Shown: piece by piece, positions 23,679 through 32,594 of the stretch | How the letters are laid out: every line of letters starts with the position of its first letter | How positions within the stretch are numbered: position 1 is the first letter of the stretch | DNA from: Streptomyces sp. CB01201 | Lineage (GTDB): Bacteria > Actinomycetota > Actinomycetes > Streptomycetales > Streptomycetaceae | Assembly: GCF_002803085.1 (NCBI RefSeq) | Contig: NZ_NNBJ01000004.1 | Location: 333,861 to 397,860 of the forward strand | Reading direction: 5' to 3' | Length of the DNA stretch: 64,000 nucleotides | Position numbers and translations under genes: made by a program | Notes under the pieces: model-generated | The model's input: only the letters and a program-made list of their open reading frames with translations | Databases searched by the model: none | What the model was told of the DNA's origin: nothing

Positions 23679-25183
23679 TTGTCGGACTCGCCCTTGCCGT
23701 CGCCGTTGTCGCCGGTCCCGTCGCTGCCGTCGGTCTCGCCGGTCGCGCCCGGCTTCTCGTCCTTCTGCGCGGACTCCTTCGACTCCTTCCTCAAGGAGGG
23801 GCCGTTCTGCTCGGCGGCCTCGCCCAGCATCTTGTCGAGCTCCGAGAAGTCCAGGTGCTCGCGGTGCACGAAGCCGTCCGGGTCGTCCAGGTCGGTGGCC
23901 GTCGGCAGGTTGTCCGGGTGCTCCCACAGGTCGTCCCGGCCGTCCACCCCCCGCGCGTCGGTGAGCGAGGCCCACAGGCGCGAGGCGTCCCGCAGCCGGC
24001 GCGGCCGCAGCTCCAGGCCGATCAGCGTGGCGAAGGTCTGCTCGGCCGGACCGCCGGTCGCCCGGCGTCGGCGCAGCGTCTCGCGCAGCGCGTCCGCCGA
24101 GGTGAGCCGGGGCTTGGCGGCCGCGTGGACCACCGCGTCGACCCAGCCCTCGACCAGTGCCAGGGCCGTCTCCAGACGGGCCAGGGCCGCCTTCTGCTCC
24201 GGGGTGTCCTCCGGCTGGAACATGCCCTGCTGGAGCGCCTCCTGGAGCTGCTCCGGGTTGGACACGTCGAGCTGGCCGACCGCGTCCTCCAGCTTCGCGG
24301 TGTCGACCTTGATGCCGCGCGCATAGCCCTCGACGGCGCCGAACAGATGCGAGCGCAGCCACGGCACATGGGCGAAGAGCCGCTGGTGGGCGGCCTCGCG
24401 CAGGGCCAGGTAGAGCCGGACCTCGTCCTTGGGGACGCCGAGGTCCTTGCCGAAGGCCTCGATGTTCAGCGGCAGCAGTGCTGCCTTGCCGGCCGGGCCG
24501 AGCGGAAGGCCGATGTCGGTCGAGCCGACCACCTCGCCCGCGAGCGTGCCCACGGCCTGCCCGATCTGCTGGCCGAACATGGCGCCGCCCATGGAGCGCA
24601 TCATGCCGATCAGCGGGCCCGCCATGGCCTGCATCTCCTCGGGCAGCACGCCGCCCATGGCCGCGCCGACCCGCTCGGCGACCGGGTCGACCAGTTCCTT
24701 CCAGGCGGGCTGGGTGGCCTCGACCCACTCCGCGCGGCTCCAGGCCACCGCGGTGGTGGAACCCGAGGGAAGCGATGTCGCGTCGTCGAGCCACAGGTCG
24801 GCCAGGCGTACGGCCTCCTGGACGGCGGCTCGCTCGGCGGGGCCGACGCTCTCGTCCTTGGTGCCGTCGGCGGTGCCCTGGGCGACCGTCTGGCGGGCGA
24901 TCTGCTTGGCCATGTCCCAGTTCACGGGACCGCCCTCGTAGCTGAGCATCTGCCCGAGCTGCTGGAAGGCGGCGCCCAGGTCGTTCGGGTTCATCGAACC
25001 GAACATCGCGGCGAACGGGTTGTCCCCGCCGCCGCCCGCTCCCGGGAAGCCTCCCGGGAAGCCGAAGGGGTTGCCGCCCTGGCCGCCGGCACCCTGACCA
25101 CCTCCGGCAGGGTCCTTCTTCTTGCCGTCGCCGTTTTCCGGCTCCTCCGGCGGAAGGCCGAATCCGAATGGGGTGTCACTCAC
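23675..25183 (-). CDS. Zinc-dependent metalloprotease-like protein (Zincin_2/DUF2342)
   Basis: A 502-residue protein of the DUF2342/Zincin_2 family, sometimes annotated as F420-biosynthesis-associated. It has a Gly/Pro/Phe-rich N-terminus (to about 75), a helical core containing VAWSRAEWVEATQPAW (about 145) and LYLALREAAHQRLFAHVPWL (about 263), where a HExxH protease would have its metal site, and an acidic Gly/Asp/Lys-rich tail. A standard HExxH is not present; the segment reads REAAH. ATG 25183 opens MSDTPFGFGLPP. The gene is divergent from the SDR-like gene across a 189-bp region with a strong inverted repeat. Confidence 0.82.
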   Translation of the reverse strand: MSDTPFGFGLPPEEPENGDGKKKDPAGGGQGAGGQGGNPFGFPGGFPGAGGGGDNPFAAMFGSMNPNDLGAAFQQLGQMLSYEGGPVNWDMAKQIARQTVAQGTADGTKDESVGPAERAAVQEAVRLADLWLDDATSLPSGSTTAVAWSRAEWVEATQPAWKELVDPVAERVGAAMGGVLPEEMQAMAGPLIGMMRSMGGAMFGQQIGQAVGTLAGEVVGSTDIGLPLGPAGKAALLPLNIEAFGKDLGVPKDEVRLYLALREAAHQRLFAHVPWLRSHLFGAVEGYARGIKVDTAKLEDAVGQLDVSNPEQLQEALQQGMFQPEDTPEQKAALARLETALALVEGWVDAVVHAAAKPRLTSADALRETLRRRRATGGPAEQTFATLIGLELRPRRLRDASRLWASLTDARGVDGRDDLWEHPDNLPTATDLDDPDGFVHREHLDFSELDKMLGEAAEQNGPSLRKESKESAQKDEKPGATGETDGSDGTGDNGDGKGESDK

Positions 25184-25320
25184 GGGTTTCCTCGGCTCGT
25201 CAGGCCGCCGGCTGCTGCCGACGGCGGCTTCCCCACAACACCACCAGCGTAGACATCCGAGCGGGATAAGGGCTCGGTGCTCCGCCGCCTCGCGGGCTGC
25301 GGCAGGATGGACGCCACCTG

Positions 25321-25347
25321 GTACGTACGCGTCATTAACGTACGTAC
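25321..25347. promoter_or_regulatory. 9-bp inverted repeat in divergent promoter region
   Basis: GTACGTACG (25321-25329) and CGTACGTAC (25339-25347) are exact reverse complements separated by nine bases. They end 25 bases before the SDR-like gene. Each arm is itself nearly palindromic. Likely operator or promoter element. Confidence 0.5.
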
Positions 25348-25372
25348 TGAAGACAACCGCTGGAGACGCCCG

Positions 25373-26479
25373 GTGAGTTCCCCAGATCCGCAGGTTCGCG
25401 CAGCGCGAAACCTCTCAACCCCGACATCGCGCGGTCCCGTCGTCGCCGTGACCGGTGCCGCGTCCGGGATCGGCGCCCTGCTGACCGCCCGGCTCGCCGC
25501 ATCCGACGAGGTCAAGCAGGTCATCGCCCTCGACGAGCGCCGGGGCGAGGTCTCCGAGGCGACCTGGCACATCCTGGACGTGCGGGACCCGGCGATCGCC
25601 GAGAAGCTGCGCGGCGCCGACGTCGTCGTGCACCTGGCGCTCGACCTCGACCTGGAGACGGACGCGGCGGCCCGCACCGCCTACAACGTGCGCGGCACCC
25701 AGACCGTGCTGACCGCCGCGGCCGCCGCCGGCGTGCACCGGGTGGTGCTCTGCACCTCGGCGATGGTCTACGGGGCGCTCCCCGACAACGACATCCCGCT
25801 CTCCGAGGACGCCGAGCTGCGAGCCACCGCCGAGGCCACCGGCGTCGGCGACCTGCTGGAGATCGAGCGGCTGGGACGGCGGGCCCCGCGTGCCCACCCC
25901 GGCCTCAACGTCACCGTGGTGCGTCCGGCCGTCCTGGTCGGCGGCACCGACACCGCGCTCACCCGCTACTTCGAGTCGCCGCGCCTCCTGGTCGTCGCCG
26001 GATCGCGTCCGACCTGGCAGTTCTGCCACGTCGACGACCTGTGCAGCGCCCTGGAGTACGCCGCCCTGGAGAAGGTCGACGGGGAGTTCGCGGTGGGCTG
26101 CGACGGGTGGCTGGAGCAGGAGGAGGTCGAGGAACTCAGCGGCATCCGCCGTATGGAGCTGCCCTCGGCGGTCGCCCTGGGGGCGGCCGCCCGGCTGCAC
26201 CGGATCGGGCTCACGCCCTCGCCCGCGGGCGATCTGGCGTACACAATGCACCCGTGGGTGGTCAGTGTGGGGCGGCTGCACGACGCGGGCTGGCGACCGC
26301 AGTGGACCAATGAGGAGGTGCTCGCCGAGCTCCTCGAAGAGGTCGCGGGCCGGCACACCGTCGCGGGCCGCAGGCTCGGCCGCAAGGACGCCACCGCCGC
26401 CGGGGCCGCGGGTGCCACGGTCGCCCTGCTCGGCGCCGCCGCCGTGGTGCGCCGGGCCCGGAAGCGCCGGGGGCTGTGA
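25373..26479 (+). CDS. SDR/epimerase-like protein with C-terminal membrane anchor
   Basis: A 368-residue extended-SDR-like protein. The NAD(P)-binding loop VAVTGAASGIGALLTARL is near residue 22, with VVVHLALDLD near 82 and VVLCTSAMVYGALPDND near 122. The usual Tyr-x3-Lys catalytic pair is not visible after the serine; the expected region reads TGVGDLLEIERLGRRA. The C-terminus has a hydrophobic segment (AAGAAGATVALLGAAAVV) followed by RRARKRR, which looks like a tail anchor. GTG 25373 has GGAG eight bases upstream. It may therefore be a cofactor-binding, membrane-attached regulator, not a standard reductase. Confidence 0.8.
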   Translation: MSSPDPQVRAARNLSTPTSRGPVVAVTGAASGIGALLTARLAASDEVKQVIALDERRGEVSEATWHILDVRDPAIAEKLRGADVVVHLALDLDLETDAAARTAYNVRGTQTVLTAAAAAGVHRVVLCTSAMVYGALPDNDIPLSEDAELRATAEATGVGDLLEIERLGRRAPRAHPGLNVTVVRPAVLVGGTDTALTRYFESPRLLVVAGSRPTWQFCHVDDLCSALEYAALEKVDGEFAVGCDGWLEQEEVEELSGIRRMELPSAVALGAAARLHRIGLTPSPAGDLAYTMHPWVVSVGRLHDAGWRPQWTNEEVLAELLEEVAGRHTVAGRRLGRKDATAAGAAGATVALLGAAAVVRRARKRRGL

Positions 26480-26580
26480 GGACCTCGTACCCGGGCCTGT
26501 AGGACCCTCCTACGGACGGTCGCGGCGCCCGGTCGAAAGAGCTATTCCGGGATGTCACTCCCGTACGGCACGATGGAACC

Positions 26581-27045
<465 letters not shown>

Positions 27046-27125
27046 CGCGGCCTCCGTATCTGAAACCCCGTCGGGTGCCATGCGCCCCGATTTGCGTAAC
27101 CGCACCCCTGGCGCAAGCGTTGAAC

Positions 27126-27146
27126 CAGCAGATGGCTAATCTGCTG
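27126..27146. promoter_or_regulatory. Perfect hairpin/operator before small membrane protein
   Basis: CAGCAGAT (27126-27133) and ATCTGCTG (27139-27146) flank GGCTA. It lies 43 bases before the 56-residue membrane protein and 81 bases after moaE, in a slightly AT-richer stretch. It may be an operator or a weak terminator for moaE. Confidence 0.4.
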
Positions 27147-27188
27147 ATCTGTCGGTTGCGGTCGCTCATTTGGGGACGGGAGGTCGGA

Positions 27189-27359
27189 ATGGCTGTACTG
27201 CTTTGGCTGCTGATTCCGCTTTTCGCTGCTGTCGGCGCGGCGATATGGGCGAGCTGGGCCGCCCGCGATCGCACCTCCGGCGATGTGGCTGAACTCGCCG
27301 GATACAGCCGGTTCCGTGAAGCGATGGACAAATCCCACTCCGGATCCGACGCCCTCTGA
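27189..27359 (+). CDS. 56-residue single-pass membrane protein
   Basis: ATG 27189 has GGGAGG six bases upstream, a strong binding site. The product opens with one hydrophobic helix (MAVLLWLLIPLFAAVGAAIW) and then a short charged cytoplasmic tail ending SHSGSDAL. No family assigned. It stands alone between moaE and the YlbL-type protease gene. Confidence 0.7.
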   Translation: MAVLLWLLIPLFAAVGAAIWASWAARDRTSGDVAELAGYSRFREAMDKSHSGSDAL

Positions 27360-27468
27360 CTCCCGACCGTCGGCGCACAGCGGTCTTTGCCCGTACGCGT
27401 TCGCCAACGGCCCCCGTACGGACCGGCCCCAGGGGTGGGCCCACAGATCGGTCCCGTACTGTCGTTCC

Positions 27469-28557
27469 ATGCCACGCCGCACCGCGACGATGCTCGCCTC
27501 CACCCTCGTGCTGATCGCGCTGCTCTGCGCCGGGGTGCTCATCAAAGTGCCGTACGCGGAGATGTCTCCCGGCCCCACCGTGAACACCCTCGGCGACTCC
27601 GGCGGCGAGCCGGTGCTCCAGATCTCCGGCCACCAGACGTACCCGACGACCGGTCACCTCAACATGACGACGGTCAGGGTCACCGGGGCGGACTACCGGA
27701 TGAACCTCGTCGAGGCCGTGTACGGCTGGCTGGCGCACGACAGCGTCGTCGTCCCGCACGACACGCTCTACCCGGACGGCAAGACGGACGAGCAGTCCAA
27801 CCAGGAGAACGCCGAGGAGTTCAGCCAGTCCCAGGAGAGCGCGAAGGTCGCGGCCCTGAACGAGCTGCACATCCCGGTGAAGAGCTGGGTCATCGTCTCC
27901 TCCGTCGTCAAGGGCAGCCCCGCCGAGGGCAAGCTGCACGCCGGGGACGCGATCAAGGCCGTCGACGGAACTCCGGTGACCAAGCCCGGCGATGTCGCGG
28001 CGCTCGTCACCAAGCACAAGCCCGGCCAGAACGTGGTCTTCACGATCGTCCCCGCCAAGGACACCGCCGCCGCCAAGAAGGCCGGCAAGGCGCCCGAGGG
28101 CGGTGAGAAGCTCACCATCACCACGGAGAAGGCCTCCGACAGCAACCGGGCCATCGTCGGCATCCAGGCCGGGACCGACCACGCGTTCCCGTTCAGCGTC
28201 GACATCAATCTCGCCGACGTCGGCGGCCCCAGCGCGGGCCTCATGTTCTCGCTCGGCATCGTCGACAAGCTGACGCCCGAGGACCTGACGGGCGGAAAGT
28301 TCGTGGCCGGCACCGGAACGATCGACGACGCCGGCAAGGTCGGCCCGATCGGCGGTATCGAGATGAAGCTGATCGGCGCACGCCAGGCGGGCGCCCGCTA
28401 CTTCCTGACGCCCAAGGACAACTGCGCCGCGGCCGCCTCGGACATCCCCTCGGGGCTGACCCTGGTCAAGGTCGACACCATCCACGACGCCCGGCAGGCG
28501 CTCGACAAGATCCGCACGGGGAACACGGCCGGCCTGCCGAGCTGCTCGGCCAAGTAA
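27469..28557 (+). CDS. PDZ/Lon-type (S16) membrane-anchored protease, YlbL family
   Basis: A 362-residue protein with an N-terminal transmembrane anchor (about residues 8-25), a PDZ domain (about 145-205; GSPAEGKLHAGDAIKAVDGT) and a Lon-like S16 protease domain at the C-terminus. The catalytic serine lies in DVGGPSAGLMFSLGI (about 247), and the lysine of the dyad is probably in GGIEMKLIGARQAGA (about 297). This matches the YlbL/SepM-like family, whose members cleave membrane or secreted peptides outside the cell. ATG 27469 gives MPRRTATML. Confidence 0.88.
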   Translation: MPRRTATMLASTLVLIALLCAGVLIKVPYAEMSPGPTVNTLGDSGGEPVLQISGHQTYPTTGHLNMTTVRVTGADYRMNLVEAVYGWLAHDSVVVPHDTLYPDGKTDEQSNQENAEEFSQSQESAKVAALNELHIPVKSWVIVSSVVKGSPAEGKLHAGDAIKAVDGTPVTKPGDVAALVTKHKPGQNVVFTIVPAKDTAAAKKAGKAPEGGEKLTITTEKASDSNRAIVGIQAGTDHAFPFSVDINLADVGGPSAGLMFSLGIVDKLTPEDLTGGKFVAGTGTIDDAGKVGPIGGIEMKLIGARQAGARYFLTPKDNCAAAASDIPSGLTLVKVDTIHDARQALDKIRTGNTAGLPSCSAK

Positions 28558-28582
28558 CGCCGACCGCGCCCCCGAGGGGCCG

Positions 28583-29128
28583 CTAGGCGAAGGTCGCGGC
28601 CAGCGCCTCGGCGAGGCCGGGAACCAGGTCGGGGCCGGTCAGGACCTCGGTGGCGGAGTCCTTCTCGCGCAGCCGGATGGCGGACTCGCGGGCGCCGCCG
28701 CGCAGCACCGCCACCGTCATCCGCACCTCCTGGCGGTCGGGGTGGGCGGCCACCCACTTGGCCAGCTCCTTGTCGCTGAGGCCCTCCGGCACGGAGGCCT
28801 CGGCGGACGGCGGCAGCATCATGCGCTCCACCGTGAGCGCGCAGCCGGCCACCGTGTCGGGCCAGGCGATGGTGCCGAGGAACTTGTCCAGCGGCTTGTT
28901 CCGCGGGATCTCCTCCTGATCGACGGGGGTGAGGCCGGAGACCTGGGCGTCGTCGGCGGGGGAGGACAGGTTCGGTACCTGGGCACGGAGCTTCGCGGTG
29001 TCGACGAGCGCGAAGAGCCGGGCCGGCTTGTCCCAGCCCAGACGGGATGCGTACTCGTCGATTTCGAGCACCGCGCGGGTGAGCGGGCTCGCGGCCATCG
29101 GAGGGCCGGAGGGGGAAACGTTGGACAT
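28583..29128 (-). CDS. PPA1309-family protein
   Basis: A 181-residue soluble protein of the PPA1309 family, conserved in actinobacteria but uncharacterised. Recognisable stretches are LDKFLGTIAWPDTVAGCALT (about residue 92) and RGGARESAIRLREKDS (about 145). ATG 29128 (MSNVSPSGP) is preferred over the in-frame ATG at 29137 by distance from AGG in GGGCAGG. It diverges from the UPF0182 gene. Confidence 0.8.
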   Translation of the reverse strand: MSNVSPSGPPMAASPLTRAVLEIDEYASRLGWDKPARLFALVDTAKLRAQVPNLSSPADDAQVSGLTPVDQEEIPRNKPLDKFLGTIAWPDTVAGCALTVERMMLPPSAEASVPEGLSDKELAKWVAAHPDRQEVRMTVAVLRGGARESAIRLREKDSATEVLTGPDLVPGLAEALAATFA

Positions 29129-29162
29129 GGACAACATCCTGCCCTCTTTCACCCCCCGATCG

Positions 29163-29188
29163 GGAACTGAGTAAAGCCTCAGTAAGTT
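29163..29188 (+). promoter_or_regulatory. SigR-like promoter before the UPF0182 gene
   Basis: GGAAC (29163-29167), 18 bases, then GTT (29186-29188): the SigR pattern with C in the fifth -35 position, which SigR tolerates. It lies about 65 bases before the UPF0182 start. The spacer contains a CTGAG/CTCAG dyad. Confidence 0.5.
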
Positions 29189-29251
29189 GCATGAGTGGGC
29201 TCTACGATCGCGGGGCCCGCCCATACGACAGCGAACTTCGAGGTGCGCACC

Positions 29252-32161
29252 TTGGCTTTCCAGATGCCGGACCGCGGCTCAGGCCCGTCCGGGCCACGGA
29301 TCAGAGTCGGCCGGCCGTCCCGCCGGGCCAGGACCCTGCTCATGACACTGGGCATTCTGGCCGTGCTCGCCATGGCCTTCGTCATGTTCGCGGGGTTCTG
29401 GACCGACTGGCTCTGGTACCGCTCGGTCCACTACTCGTCGGTCTTCACCACCCAGCTGTGGACGAAGATCGGACTGTTCCTCGTCTTCGGACTCCTGATG
29501 GCCTTCGCCGTCGGCCTCAACATCTGGCTGGCGCACCGGCTCCGGCCGCCGCTCAGCGCGATGTCCCTGGAGCAGCAGAGCCTCGACCGCTACCGGATGG
29601 GCATCGCCCCGTACAAGAAGTGGATGCTGCTCGGGGTCACCGCGCTCATCGGGCTCATCGCCGGCGCCTCCGCATCCGGTCAGTGGCGCACCTGGCTGAT
29701 GTGGGTCAACGGGGTGCCGTTCGGACAGAAGGACCCCCAGTTCAAGCTGGACGTGTCGTTCTACGCCTTCGACCTGCCCTGGTACCGCTTCATGCTCGGC
29801 TTCGGCTTCGCCGCCGCCGTCCTGTCGCTCATCGCCGCCGCCCTCACGCACTACCTGTACGGCGGGCTGCGCATCACCAGCCCCGGCGCCCGTGCCACGG
29901 GCGCGGCCACCGGTCACCTCTCGGTGCTGCTCGGCGTCTTCGTGATCCTGAAGGCCGTGGCGTACTGGCTGGACCGGTACGGACTCGCGGTCAAGTCCAG
30001 TGACTTCAAGGCGACCAACAAGTGGACGGGCCTGCGGTACGTCGACGCCAACGCCTATCTGCCGGCCAAGACCATCCTGTTCTGCATCGCGGTCATCTGC
30101 GCCGTGCTGTTCTTCGCCACGCTGTGGCGCCGCACGTGGCAGCTGCCCGTCATCGGCTTCGGCCTGATGGTGCTCTCCGCCATCCTCATCGGCGGGCTCT
30201 ACCCGGCGATCGTGCAGAAGTTCCAGGTCGAGCCCAACGAGCAGGCCAAGGAAGCCCCGTACATCCAGAAGAACATCGATGCCACCCGCAAGGCGTACGA
30301 CATCGACAACACGGATGTGCAGAAGTACAAGGGCACCACCGCCGCCAAGGACAACCCGAAGCTGCGCTCGGACGCCGACTCGGCGGCCAGCTACCGGCTG
30401 ATCGACCCGAACGTCGTCTCGCCCGCCTTCCAGCAGCTCCAGCAGGAGCGCAAGTACTACCAGTTCCCCTCGACCCTGGACGTGGACCGGTACAAGGACA
30501 AGGACGGCAAGGAGCAGGACACCGTCATCGGGCTGCGCGAGCTCAACCTCAAGGGCATCGACAAGCGCAACTGGATCAACGACCACTTCACCTACACCCA
30601 CGGCTTCGGCGCGATCGCGGCCAAGGGCACCAGCGTGGACGTCAACGGCGCGCCCGACTTCACCGAGTCCGGGCTGCCCACCAGCGGCCAGCTCGCCTCC
30701 GACTACCAGCAGCGCATCTACTACGGCGAGAAGACGGACCAGTACTCGATCGTCGGCGGGCCCCAGAAGGAGCTCGACTACGAGAGCGAGGGCAAGGGCC
30801 AGGTCACCACGAGCTTCGAGGGCAAGGGCGGCGTGAGCCTGTCCAACCCCTTCAACCGGGCCGCGTACGCCGTCACGTTCAACGAGCCGCAGATCCTGTA
30901 CTCGGGAGCCATCGGCAAGGGCTCGAAGATCCTCTACAACCGCACCCCGAAGGAGCGCGTCGAGGCGGTCGCCCCCTGGCTGACCATCGACGGGGACGCC
31001 TATCCGGCGGTCGTGGGCAAGCGCATCCAGTGGGTCGTCGACGCGTACACGACGACCAACGGCTATCCCTACGCCTCGCGCACCACGCTCGGTGAGACGA
31101 CGACGGACTCGCTGACCAACAACCAGCGGGCGGTGGTGGCCCAGGAGAACCAGGTCAACTACATCCGCAACTCGGTGAAGGCGACCGTCGACGCGTACGA
31201 CGGCACGGTCACGCTGTACCAGTGGGACGACAACGACCCGGTCCTCAAGACCTGGATGAAGGCGTTCCCGGGCACGGTGAAGGCCAAGTCCGCCATCCCC
31301 GGCGAGCTGCTCTCGCACCTGCGCTACCCGCAGGACATGTTCAAGGTCCAGCGCGAGCTGCTGACCCGCTACCACGTCACCGACCCCGCGCAGTTCTACA
31401 GCGGCAGTGACGCCTGGCAGGTCCCGGACGACCCGACCAACAAGGACAACAACGCGGTTCCGCCGTACTACCTGTCCATGAAGATGCCGGGGGCCGAGTC
31501 GCAGGGGAAGATGTTCTCGCTGACGACGACGTTCACGCCCAACGGCCGGCCCAACCTGGGCGGGTTCATGGCGGTCGACGCCGATGCCGCGAGCAAGGAC
31601 TACGGCAAGATCAGACTGCTCCAGGTCACCGACAACGTGCAGGGCCCGCAGCAGGTGCAGAGCAAGCTGAACGGCCTGCCCGAAGTCGCCGAGTTCGTAA
31701 GGAACCTGAGAGGCACCGACTCCGAGATCGACTACGGGAACCTGCTGACCGTGCCACTCGGCGGGGGCTTCCTGTACATCGAGCCGGTGTACGCACGCGG
31801 TGGCAGCGCCAACTATCCGCTCCTGAAGAAGGTCGGCGTCGCGTACGGGGACAAGACCGCCTTCAAGGACAACCTGGCGGACGCGCTCAGCGCGGTGTTC
31901 GGCGCCGACGGGGCCACCCCGCCGCCCACGACGACGCCGCCGACCACACCGCCGACCACCCCACCCCCCACCACGCCGCCGACCACCGGCGACGCCACGG
32001 TGAACCAGGCCATCACGGACGCCCAGAAGGCGTACGACGACGGCCAGGCGGCGCTCGCCAAGGGCGACTGGAAGGCCTATGGCGACGCCCAGAAGGCGCT
32101 CCAGGACGCGCTGAAGAAGGCGGCCGACGCGGAGGCCAACGCGAGCAAGCCGAAGAGCTGA
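29252..32161 (+). CDS. UPF0182-family integral membrane protein
   Basis: A 969-residue protein. About seven transmembrane helices lie in the first 330 residues (for example [19 protein letters not shown] near 30). They are followed by a large, probably extracytoplasmic domain typical of UPF0182 ([20 protein letters not shown] near 450), a Pro/Thr linker (about 888-912) and a charged coiled tail. TTG 29252 is preferred because GAGGTG lies six bases upstream and MAFQMPDRG matches related proteins; ATG 29264 is the alternative. Function unknown. The first initiator tRNA gene follows. Confidence 0.88.
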   Translation: MAFQMPDRGSGPSGPRIRVGRPSRRARTLLMTLGILAVLAMAFVMFAGFWTDWLWYRSVHYSSVFTTQLWTKIGLFLVFGLLMAFAVGLNIWLAHRLRPPLSAMSLEQQSLDRYRMGIAPYKKWMLLGVTALIGLIAGASASGQWRTWLMWVNGVPFGQKDPQFKLDVSFYAFDLPWYRFMLGFGFAAAVLSLIAAALTHYLYGGLRITSPGARATGAATGHLSVLLGVFVILKAVAYWLDRYGLAVKSSDFKATNKWTGLRYVDANAYLPAKTILFCIAVICAVLFFATLWRRTWQLPVIGFGLMVLSAILIGGLYPAIVQKFQVEPNEQAKEAPYIQKNIDATRKAYDIDNTDVQKYKGTTAAKDNPKLRSDADSAASYRLIDPNVVSPAFQQLQQERKYYQFPSTLDVDRYKDKDGKEQDTVIGLRELNLKGIDKRNWINDHFTYTHGFGAIAAKGTSVDVNGAPDFTESGLPTSGQLASDYQQRIYYGEKTDQYSIVGGPQKELDYESEGKGQVTTSFEGKGGVSLSNPFNRAAYAVTFNEPQILYSGAIGKGSKILYNRTPKERVEAVAPWLTIDGDAYPAVVGKRIQWVVDAYTTTNGYPYASRTTLGETTTDSLTNNQRAVVAQENQVNYIRNSVKATVDAYDGTVTLYQWDDNDPVLKTWMKAFPGTVKAKSAIPGELLSHLRYPQDMFKVQRELLTRYHVTDPAQFYSGSDAWQVPDDPTNKDNNAVPPYYLSMKMPGAESQGKMFSLTTTFTPNGRPNLGGFMAVDADAASKDYGKIRLLQVTDNVQGPQQVQSKLNGLPEVAEFVRNLRGTDSEIDYGNLLTVPLGGGFLYIEPVYARGGSANYPLLKKVGVAYGDKTAFKDNLADALSAVFGADGATPPPTTTPPTTPPTTPPPTTPPTTGDATVNQAITDAQKAYDDGQAALAKGDWKAYGDAQKALQDALKKAADAEANASKPKS

Positions 32162-32174
32162 CCCTGCCCGGCCG

Positions 32175-32216
32175 GGACCGCCCGGCCAGGACCGCCCGGC
32201 CAGGACCGCCCGGCCC
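32175..32216. repeat. 14-bp tandem repeat, three copies
   Basis: GGACCGCCCGGCCA occurs at 32175, 32189 and 32203 (the last differs at its final base). It lies between the UPF0182 stop and the tRNA gene. Confidence 0.8.
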
Positions 32217-32279
32217 TGGCCGGCCGGATCGGCCCTGGTCGGGCGGCCGTCTCCACCGTGGTAGCGTTGGGTTCACCGA

Positions 32280-32353
32280 CGCGGGGTGGAGCAGCTCGGT
32301 AGCTCGCTGGGCTCATAACCCAGAGGTCGCAGGTTCAAATCCTGTCCCCGCTA
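32280..32353 (+). tRNA. Initiator tRNA-fMet(CAT), copy 1
   Basis: A 74-base cloverleaf with anticodon CAT in CTGGGCTCATAACCCAG. Three consecutive G-C pairs flank the anticodon loop and the 5' C is not paired at the top of the acceptor, both marks of initiator tRNA. The T arm is AGGTTCAAAT. CCA is not encoded. Only a weak promoter (TAGCGT at 32262) is visible. A very long perfect stem-loop follows 6 bases later. Confidence 0.95.
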
Positions 32354-32359
32354 CTCACT

Positions 32360-32399
32360 GACGAGGGCCCGGATCCTTTCAAGGATCCGGGCCCTCGTC
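32360..32399. terminator. Terminator after tRNA-fMet copy 1
   Basis: A perfect 19-bp inverted repeat: GACGAGGGCCCGGATCCTT (32360-32378) with its complement (32381-32399) and almost no loop. Confidence 0.85.
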
Positions 32400-32594
32400 G
32401 CGTTCGCGCCAAGATCACCGCGGCTGTCCGGCACGCCGATGGCTGGAACCCTTCGGCGTGAAAACCGCTCTTGTCCAAGGGAGTTGGCGCCAAAGGGGTT
32501 TGGTGTGTCTCTCTGTGGGCATGTCGACAAAACGCTGAAGTGACCTCACTGGCTGCGGTATACCAGGTGTACGCGGGTTGCGGGTGGTGCGACG

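Noticed and set aside
29279..29380. Long minus-strand start region as a second PPA1309-operon gene
   Set aside because: It lies entirely within the N-terminal coding region of the UPF0182 gene with no separate signal.
29279..31375. Long minus-strand frame opposite the UPF0182 gene
   Set aside because: Antisense to a conserved membrane protein and lacks any recognisable motif.
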